A DNA stretch of 30,589 nucleotides from JBNKEI01 sp050288705 (GTDB lineage: Bacteria; Myxococcota; Myxococcia; Myxococcales; UBA5297), in contig JBNKEI010000101.1 in NCBI GenBank assembly GCA_050288705.1, positions 1-30,589 on the forward strand, given 5' to 3'. The position numbers and the translations under genes were made by a program. Shown here piece after piece: positions 16,207 to 22,695 of the stretch. Positions within the stretch are counted from its first letter, which is position 1. Every line of letters starts with the position of its first letter. The notes beneath the pieces are model-generated. The model had not been told where the DNA came from. It ran no database searches and saw only the letters and a list, made by a program, of their open reading frames with translations.

Positions 16207-16633
16207 GGTCTTTCATGTACCAGTACTCCAGCACCGAAAAACAAATCAGCATCCACACCTTAACCAAAGCGCTAAACAAGTCGGTGAAGAAATGGGCTTG
16301 GCTGCTGATGAAAAATCGCTGTGGCTCAATGACAGTGTCAATTTTTTTGGTCTCAAGACCAAATCCAATGTGATTGTCTCCCAGCACCCGTGTCTGCTGC
16401 TGAAAGCCGCTACCTGGGAGGAATTGCTGGCGCACAAGGTTCATGCCTCGCGTCATGACCAAGACATCCAGGATGCCGTGCTGCTGCTGAAAGAGATCAA
16501 GGGCAAGGACAAAGAGCAGATATACGAAGCGGTGAAAAGGTACGCACCTTTTACGCCTCACGTCCCCGAGCCTCTACTCAGGAAGCGTTTTGACGGGGTT
16601 TGGAATATTGCCTTCAAGAAAAAGGCACGTTGA
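16199..16633 (+). pseudogene. C-terminal half of a DUF6036-like nucleotidyltransferase
   Basis: From about position 16265 the frame encodes the hallmark C-terminal part of DUF6036-type nucleotidyltransferase-like proteins: AKQVGEEMGL, WLNDSVNFF, a HPCLLLKAATWEELLAHKVHA segment split by the usual short helix, and DIQDAVLLLKEI. The N-terminal catalytic portion (G-G/S and D-x-D signature) is absent. The 20 codons before the match are not family-like, and the only start in frame near the HTH stop is a TTG at 16199, overlapping it. The best reading is an internal deletion that removed the front of the enzyme gene. Members of this family occur beside antitoxin-like HTH proteins, which agrees with the upstream gene. 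Confidence 0.6.
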
Positions 16634-16823
16634 GAGCGTAATCATTCTGAATGCCGGACATGCGCTCTCCTTGGGAGCTGACTGCCAGCAATGAATAAGC
16701 AAGCTTGAGAAGGTGCGATTTCCCGGTCCCATTTTCGCCGACAAAAATGTTGAGGTTTCGTTCAAAGTCGAGCTGGCTATTGGAGAAAACTGTAAAGTCT
16801 TCAATGCGAAGCGATTGAATCAT
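16614..16823 (-). pseudogene. N-terminal fragment of an AAA ATPase (RecF/OLD-like)
   Basis: The frame starts well: GGAGGT lies 8 bases before the ATG, and the product begins with a RecF/SMC-like strand (SLRIEDFTVF), then NLNIFVGENGTGKSHLLKLAYSLL split by no gap, a clear Walker A at about residues 29-36. After only 69 residues it stops, overlapping the tail of the nucleotidyltransferase fragment. Full members of this ATPase family have several hundred residues, including Walker B and ABC-type signature. The gene is therefore broken, probably by the same rearrangement that damaged its neighbour. Such ATPases are frequent in anti-phage systems, but the partner gene is gone and its original role cannot be told. 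Confidence 0.7.
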
Positions 16824-16862
16824 CGCTATTTACCTCCAAAATTGATCCAGATGCTTGGCAAA

Positions 16863-16890
16863 CCCCGTCCTTCAGGGCGGTGAGGATGTC
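16863..16890 (+). mobile_element. IS200/IS605-like right-end hairpin remnant
   Basis: CCGTCC-TTCA-GGGCGG (stem of 6 pairs, one G-T) followed by TGAGGATGTC closely resembles the hairpin-plus-GAGGATGTC sequence commonly seen after tnpB genes at the right ends of IS200/IS605-type elements, where it forms part of the guide RNA scaffold. No transposase or tnpB frame is present, so it would be an isolated remnant. The resemblance is from memory of such ends, not from an alignment. Confidence 0.35.
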
Positions 16891-16954
16891 CATATTTCGA
16901 CACAGCTCAGAAATAATGCACCAAAATATAAAGTTGTTTAGAAAGCAATGAAAG

Positions 16955-17101
16955 GACTAGGGCATGTCCCTATATCCGAACATCGCCGCTCCGTCATTCC
17001 CGCGAAAGCGGGAATCCAGTGGGCACGACTTTGTTAATCGATGATTTGGGGCCAAAGGTCAGCCCATCCAGGGTTCGTTTTTTCGATGAGACCCATCTTC
17101 C
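16955..17101 (-). repeat. REP-like dispersed repeat, right inverted copy
   Basis: This is the reverse complement of 1-139. The palindromic core is at 16996-17015 (ATTCCCGCGAAAGCGGGAAT). The terminal imperfect palindrome CTAGGGCATGTCCC is at the left. Copies 1 and 2 bracket about 16.8 kb. Confidence 0.85.
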
Positions 17102-17150
17102 ACGCACGACGCCACTTTTTTAGCTGCTTTTCACGATCAATTGCTGTCAT
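17034..17150 (-). pseudogene. GIY-YIG nuclease C-terminal remnant
   Basis: Reading from 17150 the frame gives MTAIDREKQLKKWRRAWKMG, then the same LIEKTNPGWADLWPQIID tail seen at 1-68, and a TAA at 17036-17034. The motif REKQLKKWRRAWK is the conserved end of small GIY-YIG endonuclease-like proteins. A TAG lies directly before the ATG, and no upstream catalytic GIY or YIG sequence is visible, so only about 38 codons remain. The remnant overlaps the REP-like repeat, which suggests the repeat formed at, or moved with, the 3' end of such a gene. Confidence 0.7.
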
Positions 17151-17192
17151 CTAAAGGTCAGATTGGAATTCAAGCTGGTCGTTCGACTGTGG

Positions 17193-17260
17193 TGCACCCT
17201 GGATTCCCGCTTTCGCGGGATGACGGAGGGCGTGGTGCCGGATATAGGGACACGCCCTAG
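17193..17260 (+). repeat. REP-like repeat, partial third copy
   Basis: This shorter copy has the core ATTCCCGCTTTCGCGGGAT (one base shorter than the others), TGACGG and the terminal GATATAGGGACACGCCCTAG. It is in the orientation of copy 1 and inverted to copy 2, so copies 2 and 3 form a close inverted pair around about 90 bases. Confidence 0.75.
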
Positions 17261-17306
17261 CCCGGCCTATTTTCTAGAAAGCAGTGCGCACTACTGGCGT
17301 CTACTC

Positions 17307-19109
17307 CTACGATATAAGATCGCCAAATCGAGAAAGCATTTCCGAGCGTACATAACGTTCGATATCAGTGGCGCTTCCCAATTCAAATAGCTTGTCGACA
17401 AATAAACGACTTTCCACGGCGGAAATACTGCGCAGTATTTTCTTCACCGGCGGTATTTGTAAAGGAACCATAGAAAGTTCATCTAATCCCAACCCCAAGA
17501 GAACAATCGAAAACATGGGATCGCCAGCCATTTCACCGCACATCGAGATTTTGATTCCTGCCTGGTGCGCGGCCTGAACAGTTTTCTTTATCTGGCGAAG
17601 AATAGAAATATGTAAAGGATGATATAGATAGGCAACATCATTATTTTGTCTATCTACTGCCATAGAATATTGAATGAGATCATTAGTTCCAAGAGAAAAG
17701 AAATCCGACTCAACAGCAAGTTGATCCGCGGCAAGGGTAGCAGCAGGGGTCTCGATCATTATTCCTAGAGGAATTTTGGCCGCAAAAGGTATTCCAGCCC
17801 GAGACAATTCTTCCTTAGCTTGCTCGAACAGTCCCTTTACTTCTCGAAGTTCGGATAAATCGCAAATCATGGGAAACATTACTCGCAAGTTCCCGTAAAT
17901 GCTGGCCCGGATAATCCCGCGCAACTGCGCCATAAATACATCTCGATGTTTAAGGCAAAAACGTATCGCCCGTAAACCTAGAGCAGGATTTGGTTCCTTT
18001 TCTATCTTTTTTGCTCCTGGTCCTCGAGGAACCTTTTCCGCCCCTAAATCAACCGTGCGAATGGTTACTGGCCGCTGTCCCATTGCTTCCAATACCGCTC
18101 TATAAGCGAGGTAGTGGTCTTCTTCGGTGGGGGGAGATTCCCTTTCCAGAAAAAGAAACTCAGTGCGATAAAGACCAATTCCCTCTGCTCCGTGGGTAAA
18201 TAGGGAAGTGATTTCTTCCTGAGGAAACTCCAGATTGCCAAGCAGCATCATTCTTTGGTTGTCAGTGGTTATCGCAGGCAAATCGCGAGTTTGTAACATC
18301 GCTTGTTCAGTTACCATTGCCCGTTCAATAGCTTGGCGATATTCCTCGATTTGCGCGGTGGTCGGGTTAACAATCACCGTTCCCACGTGACCATCAACAG
18401 CTACCAAATCTCCATTTTGAATAGTATCCCTGGCCTTGTTAGCACCAACTACCCCCGGTATTCCCCGTGCGCGGGCCACAATTGATACATGGGAAGTTTG
18501 GCCTCCTTGATCGGTGACAAAACCAGCAACTTGCCCTCGGCGCAGCAAGACGCTCGCATCGGCCGGAGATAGATCGTGGGCTACAAGAATGCATCCCTGC
18601 GGAATGTTGTCTCCATTTTCCGGATCAAGGTCGACTACCTGGCCCAGAAGATTGCGTACGACCCGATCGCCTACAAATTCAATGTCCGCTCGTCGTTCGC
18701 GAAAGTAGTCATCCTCGATGTCTTCGAAAGCCGCTTTTAGCTTTCTTACAGTCTGTTTTACCGCCCATTCCGCATTGATATGCTGCTCAAGAATAAGTCG
18801 TCGCGCTTCCTCGGCAAACATCGGGTCTTTGAGCATAAGGCGATGGGCGTCTAAAATAAGAGCGTGTTCTCCTCCTTCAGTCCGAGCAACCTTAGCTTTT
18901 ACTTCTTGTAACTGATGATCGCTTAACTCAATGGCGGTCTTTAGCCGCATCTGCTCTCTAACCATTTCCTCGTGGTTAGGAAGGCGATATCGGGGAAAAG
19001 ACAGGCGCGAATGGTCAAGAACATGGGCTATGCCCAGCGTAAATCCTGGAGAAGCCCCAATGCCTTGAATGATAGCAATAGAAGAATTATTTCGGTCGAC
19101 TGAGTTCAC
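17307..19109 (-). CDS. ptsI: PTS Enzyme I (phosphoenolpyruvate-protein phosphotransferase)
   Basis: Enzyme I takes phosphate from phosphoenolpyruvate and passes it to HPr in the cytoplasm. The 600-aa length is typical. The N-terminal part includes the swivelling domain with the phosphohistidine motif GGQTSHVSI (His207). The C-terminal PEP-binding barrel shows GIGLYRTEFLFL, RTVDLGAEK, FFSLGTNDLIQYSMAVDR and ISMCGEMAGD (catalytic Cys524). It starts at GTG 19109, just after the HPr stop and 13 bases after GGGGAGGG, so the two are translated from one message. The short N-terminal extension is variable in the family. Confidence 0.97.
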   Translation of the reverse strand: MNSVDRNNSSIAIIQGIGASPGFTLGIAHVLDHSRLSFPRYRLPNHEEMVREQMRLKTAIELSDHQLQEVKAKVARTEGGEHALILDAHRLMLKDPMFAEEARRLILEQHINAEWAVKQTVRKLKAAFEDIEDDYFRERRADIEFVGDRVVRNLLGQVVDLDPENGDNIPQGCILVAHDLSPADASVLLRRGQVAGFVTDQGGQTSHVSIVARARGIPGVVGANKARDTIQNGDLVAVDGHVGTVIVNPTTAQIEEYRQAIERAMVTEQAMLQTRDLPAITTDNQRMMLLGNLEFPQEEITSLFTHGAEGIGLYRTEFLFLERESPPTEEDHYLAYRAVLEAMGQRPVTIRTVDLGAEKVPRGPGAKKIEKEPNPALGLRAIRFCLKHRDVFMAQLRGIIRASIYGNLRVMFPMICDLSELREVKGLFEQAKEELSRAGIPFAAKIPLGIMIETPAATLAADQLAVESDFFSLGTNDLIQYSMAVDRQNNDVAYLYHPLHISILRQIKKTVQAAHQAGIKISMCGEMAGDPMFSIVLLGLGLDELSMVPLQIPPVKKILRSISAVESRLFVDKLFELGSATDIERYVRSEMLSRFGDLIS

Positions 19110-19115
19110 GACTAA

Positions 19116-19400
19116 TTAGCTTCCCTCCCCAAATCCGCTTTCCACTAACTCTCCGATGGCTTTCAAGGCAAGTTCAGCGTCTTCGCCCTCGGTACGAATA
19201 GCTATATTTGTTCCCTGAGTTGCAGCCAACATCAAAACCCCCATGATGCTCTTTCCGTTTACTTCTTGATCTTCTTTTACAATAAAGACGTCAGCGCGAA
19301 AACGATTGGCTAGCCTGACTAACTGCGCAGCCGCGCGAGCATGTAGGCCCAGAGCGTTTACTATGGTGTACACTGCTTTGGCAGTAGCTATTGAAGTCAC
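19116..19400 (-). CDS. ptsH: HPr phosphocarrier protein
   Basis: HPr carries phosphate from Enzyme I to EIIA proteins. The 94-aa protein has the active-site His20 in NALGLHARAAAQLVRLA and a regulatory Ser51 in the context VNGKSIMGVLMLAA, the site phosphorylated by HPr kinase in organisms that have one. No HPr kinase gene is in the window. It starts at GTG 19400 (GAGAGA 4 bases upstream), with residues 1-8 as a small extension. It lies between EIID and Enzyme I in one minus-strand operon. Confidence 0.96.
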   Translation of the reverse strand: MTSIATAKAVYTIVNALGLHARAAAQLVRLANRFRADVFIVKEDQEVNGKSIMGVLMLAATQGTNIAIRTEGEDAELALKAIGELVESGFGEGS

Positions 19401-19413
19401 TTTATCTCTCGTT

Positions 19414-19430
19414 TACGACCTTCAGTCGTA
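19414..19430 (-). promoter_or_regulatory. Small hairpin before the HPr gene
   Basis: TACGAC-CTTCA-GTCGTA forms a 6-bp stem with a 5-base loop, 14 bases before the HPr start codon in the EIID-HPr spacer. It could adjust expression of HPr/Enzyme I relative to the membrane subunits. No U-run follows, so it is not an obvious terminator. Confidence 0.3.
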
Positions 19431-19468
19431 GGCATGAAATGAACCGCTTTTCACTCCATGTGTGTTTA

Positions 19469-20293
19469 TCAGAAAATCAATCCTAACAAGACGATCGCTG
19501 TTGTAGAGACGTAAGCCAACAGGTAAGGGGATACCCCCTTAGCCAATAACGCGTAACACACTAAAAAGAAAGCACCGCCTCCTGCAGCAGTCCAAAAAGA
19601 AGACTGGAAACTTTTCTGAAGCTCACTTAAGGAAAACCCGGCTGCTGCTCCGCAGATTAGTGCTGCTACAATTCGCAAAAGCTTTCCCATGCTAGGTAAT
19701 CGTGATGCCGCAATAATTGGCACCACGTTATCGCCTAGTCGGTAGGAAAGCCAAAAAAACCGAATGCGCATCATCACGTGAACTAAATTGTAAGATACCA
19801 AAAAAAACACAATGCTGATCAGTGCAGCCGCTACCGGTTGAAGTTTAGAAGCTAGAAAAAGGGCCAAAACAGTTCCCGCTACTCCACATGCTGGTCGCAG
19901 CGATAACCAGAAAAAGCCATCACCTACCGCCGCTAAAGGCCCCATAAGCGAAAATTTGAAAGAGTTAACGCAATCGGCAGGTTCTTCTCCTCGGGCCACT
20001 TTTTCTTCGTGATGAAGCGCTCCTCCTACGATGGCCGAAGAAAAATAGGGATGAGAGTTAAAGCAGCAGAGATGACGTTCAACCGCCTGAGAAAGATCTT
20101 GGTCGCTGCGATAGAGTTTTCTCAAAGCGGGGTAGAGCGCAAAAGCAAATCCGTAACTTTGCATGCCTCGCGGATGCAAAGCTGCTAAGAGAAAAAAAGA
20201 ACGCAGAAAAACCCACCATGCTGTTCCTGTACCAACGCGAGGAATAGTTTCTCGCCAGGATGTATCTTTCTGGGAAGGCATAGCGTACATCAT
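19469..20293 (-). CDS. PTS mannose-family EIID membrane subunit
   Basis: I chose the ATG at 20293 because it overlaps the EIIC stop as ATGA; an upstream in-frame start at 20320 would reach further into EIIC. The 274-aa product has the EIID signature: a FLRSFFLLAALHPRGMQSYGF block, FNSHPYFSSAIVGGALHHEE, and FKFSLMGPLAAVGDGFFW, followed by several hydrophobic segments at the C-terminal end. EIID and EIIC together form the sugar channel of mannose/fructose/sorbose-type systems. The substrate cannot be told from sequence. No EIIA or EIIB gene lies in this operon. Confidence 0.92.
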   Translation of the reverse strand: MMYAMPSQKDTSWRETIPRVGTGTAWWVFLRSFFLLAALHPRGMQSYGFAFALYPALRKLYRSDQDLSQAVERHLCCFNSHPYFSSAIVGGALHHEEKVARGEEPADCVNSFKFSLMGPLAAVGDGFFWLSLRPACGVAGTVLALFLASKLQPVAAALISIVFFLVSYNLVHVMMRIRFFWLSYRLGDNVVPIIAASRLPSMGKLLRIVAALICGAAAGFSLSELQKSFQSSFWTAAGGGAFFLVCYALLAKGVSPYLLAYVSTTAIVLLGLIF

Positions 20294-20982
20294 AGTAGCC
20301 CCAGGGCAAGCGTACTCCAAACAATAATCGCAGTGATGCAGGCATACGCTAAAGCATTTTCTGTACGTACTGCTTTCACTGCAACCGCAGTTGCTAAAAC
20401 CAGCAAAGCCAACAAACTAAGTTGCAAAGACTCAACAATTTTAGAATCTGCATTTTCCAATGCTAAGGGAAGAAGATATGTTCCTAGCAAGGCGCCTAGT
20501 AAACAGGCGACAGCGGCGGCAGAAAAAGGCAGCCATACTCCGTATAGGTTTCGCCGAAGACGAAGGCCAAGGTCTGGCTGACAACAGCCCTTCTGCAAAA
20601 CCCATTCATTGAGACGTTCCGAAAGCCGATCAGACATTTTTCCCAATTTCGCTGCCGGAAAACCCGCCAGTAGCGAAGCGGCCAATATGGCGTCAGGGGG
20701 AAGGCGAGTAGTGTTGGCTAGAAAACTGGCGCAGGTGGCGGTTAGAACAGTACATATTTGCTCATTGTCAGGAATAGCTGAGCCCAGACTCACTCCTCCC
20801 ATAAAATAGAGCTCCAGCATTGCTCCTGCTGTCAGCCCTATAAGTGGATTGCCTAGAATCAAGCCTAAAAGGGGGCCGGTAACCAAGGGACGTGAAATCA
20901 TCGCCTGGAGAAATGCTCTTCTCTCCAACCCTAAAAGGCCGGACAAAAAAATAGCGATGACCAGGTTGGTGGACCACATCAC
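20290..20982 (-). CDS. PTS mannose-family EIIC membrane subunit
   Basis: This 230-aa, highly hydrophobic protein has features of the EII-Sor/mannose EIIC family: LERRAFLQAMISRPLVTGPL near residue 20, GNPLIGLTAGAMLELYFMG and GSAIPDNE. It forms the translocation unit with EIID. The GTG at 20982 (AGGATT 8 bases upstream) or the next codon, ATG 20979, is the start. The 230-residue length is slightly short for the family. It is the first gene of the visible PTS operon; the gene upstream is an unrelated outer-membrane protein, not EIIA/EIIB. Confidence 0.9.
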   Translation of the reverse strand: MMWSTNLVIAIFLSGLLGLERRAFLQAMISRPLVTGPLLGLILGNPLIGLTAGAMLELYFMGGVSLGSAIPDNEQICTVLTATCASFLANTTRLPPDAILAASLLAGFPAAKLGKMSDRLSERLNEWVLQKGCCQPDLGLRLRRNLYGVWLPFSAAAVACLLGALLGTYLLPLALENADSKIVESLQLSLLALLVLATAVAVKAVRTENALAYACITAIIVWSTLALGLL

Positions 20983-21059
20983 TAAGATAAAATCCTACTT
21001 CCATAATAAAGGCAACTGGCAGCTATGAATATTGACCTAAACTAACAAAATACCTTCAC

Positions 21060-21956
21060 TCACATTGCCCAGTCAACTATACGCAAGGCGAAACCAAAGC
21101 GGCGAGCAGCGCCTTGCAGCGCTTGTTGGTAAGAAAGGTCGAAAGCTAAGCCAGAATATACAAGAGAGAATCCTCCGCTGATTAAACGATTTTTTTGCAA
21201 GCGATCATCACAATATCCAATGCGCGGAATAAAAAAATCTTTAATAGAATATTCAGCTCCAGCTTCATAGCCCATTACGTATTTGTCCTGAGAACTTTTT
21301 TCCAAATGAAGATCAATATCTATATGAAAGCTGCCTTTTTCTCCAAGGGCTAGTCCAAATCCCCAGGAGCGCTGAGCTTCTGGATTTTTAATATCTATTA
21401 AATTATATCCAATTGCGCTAATCCCTATGGGGGATAAAGGTCGAATCATAATTGCTGCATCAGCGGTGACGGCTGAGCTTTTGGTTGCTCCAGATAAATT
21501 GAAGTATTTTGCAGTGATTCCTGCAAAAATTAGGTGGGGATATAGAGGTGAGGAAAGCGCAACACCTAATAAAGACCCCTTCTGAGCCTGGTTCCCGGAA
21601 CCGGATTGGTAATAACTGTAAAAAAGTCCACCAGACAGATTGAAATTGTCTTCCGCGTTAATACGGCTATCAACCGCGCAACCAGAAAGAAGGGACCGGT
21701 TGTAATTTCGTTCGACTACATATTCTGCGGAAAGTGAAAATCGCGGGCTTGCTGCGATCGCAGCGGGGTTTACTAAGACTGCATCGATGCCTTCTGCAAA
21801 TCCACGAGTGGCTCCCCCCATGCCTGCTGCTTGCACGGAAGTGACTTGGCGCAGAGTCGGCGATTCCGCCCAACAGAAAACAGGGAAAAGCGAAAGGCCA
21901 GACAAAAGAGACCCTATCAGAAACCGATAAGCAGAAATAAAAGAAGACGGGCGCAT
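21060..21956 (-). CDS. Outer-membrane beta-barrel protein (PorV/FadL-like)
   Basis: This 298-aa protein has a signal peptide (hydrophobic core then FCWAES). The mature N-terminus has AAGMGGATRGFAEGIDAVLV followed by NPAAIA, the pattern of PorV/UPF0164/FadL-like barrels in which an early 'G.a.(A/G)...' segment and an NPA motif open the barrel. The remainder is alternating beta-strand sequence with Gly and aromatic residues. The ribosome site before ATG 21956 is weak. It lies 77 bases upstream of the EIIC gene on the same strand, so it may be cotranscribed with the PTS genes; a role in sugar passage is speculation. Confidence 0.72.
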   Translation of the reverse strand: MRPSSFISAYRFLIGSLLSGLSLFPVFCWAESPTLRQVTSVQAAGMGGATRGFAEGIDAVLVNPAAIAASPRFSLSAEYVVERNYNRSLLSGCAVDSRINAEDNFNLSGGLFYSYYQSGSGNQAQKGSLLGVALSSPLYPHLIFAGITAKYFNLSGATKSSAVTADAAIMIRPLSPIGISAIGYNLIDIKNPEAQRSWGFGLALGEKGSFHIDIDLHLEKSSQDKYVMGYEAGAEYSIKDFFIPRIGYCDDRLQKNRLISGGFSLVYSGLAFDLSYQQALQGAARRFGFALRIVDWAM

Positions 21957-22030
21957 ATTTCGCCAACATACGCAATCTGAAGGGGGCTGTGAAGAGAGGA
22001 CCTCTCTCTTTTCGCAAATAGAATTTTTTG

Positions 22031-22059
22031 TTGGAGATAGATTCAGCTTTTGCTAGCAT
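22031..22059 (+). promoter_or_regulatory. Possible promoter of the DksA-type gene
   Basis: TTGGAG (22031-22036) and TAGCAT (22054-22059) are 17 bases apart, each matching the sigma70 consensus at 4 of 6 positions, about 40 bases before the start codon. It lies in the divergent spacer with the outer-membrane protein gene. Confidence 0.35.
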
Positions 22060-22099
22060 TTGATTTCCATTTCAGTTTCTCAAAGGAGCTTGGCAAATA

Positions 22100-22507
22100 A
22101 TGAACAAGCTTAGACTGAAGCGGTTTCATTCCATGCTCTCTCAGCAGTTAGCGATGCTCCTAGAGCACAACGAAGGAACGATTGTGCGGTTAGAGGGCGC
22201 AACTGGCCCGAGCGCTGATCCTAATGATCGAGCATCTACGGAATCAGGAAATAGTTTTGACCTACGCCTGCGTGACCGTGATCGCAAGCTGATTGGAAAA
22301 ATTCAGCAAGCATTAGAGCGCATAGAAGAAGGTTCATTTGGGATTTGCGAAGAATGTGGCCAGCCGATTGAGGAAAAGCGCCTGATGGCTCGTCCAGTAG
22401 CTACTCAATGTATCGAGTGCAAGGAAGACCAAGAACGCCGGGAGAGAAGAGAAAACATTAAGAATAACTTTCAAAGCCATCCGGTGAATGGAGTTTTGGG
22501 CGATTAG
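22100..22507 (+). CDS. dksA: DksA/TraR-family RNA polymerase-binding protein
   Basis: This 135-aa protein has a helical N-terminal hairpin with the acidic tip DPNDRASTESGNSFDLRLRD and a four-Cys zinc finger (C83, C86, C104, C107: CEECGQ...ATQCIECK). Proteins of this family enter the RNA polymerase secondary channel and modulate initiation, often with ppGpp. Length, DxxDxAS motif and zinc finger fit DksA rather than short TraR, though paralogues are common. AAGGAG lies 11 bases before ATG. The site-2 protease gene follows 188 bases later on the same strand. Confidence 0.92.
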   Translation: MNKLRLKRFHSMLSQQLAMLLEHNEGTIVRLEGATGPSADPNDRASTESGNSFDLRLRDRDRKLIGKIQQALERIEEGSFGICEECGQPIEEKRLMARPVATQCIECKEDQERRERRENIKNNFQSHPVNGVLGD

Positions 22508-22695
22508 GTACGAGTAATGGGTTCAAAAAACAGTTCGATTGAGAGCGGCGCTTTTGGAGTGTAAATTGTTGCAACTGTGGCGATGCAAAGACAAGAATGT
22601 GCATGCTTATTCTGCGAAGCGTCATCAACTGCTGGGTGCGTATGCTAACTGCTTTGTTTTAACTCCTGAGGAGCCCTTGCGGGCGTATAAAATGC

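Larger units (their letters stand above)
16824..17306. other. Gene-free region made of repeat and mobile-element remnants
   Basis: About 480 bases without an intact gene. From left to right it holds the promoter side of the broken ATPase gene, an IS200/IS605-like hairpin (16863-16890), REP-like copy 2 with its GIY-YIG tail (16955-17150), and partial REP-like copy 3 (17193-17260), then the end of the Enzyme I gene. Confidence 0.6.

Noticed and set aside
16996..17221. Repeated palindromes as a CRISPR array
   Set aside because: Copies are in opposite orientations and irregularly spaced, and are themselves palindromic; there are no regular spacers or cas genes.
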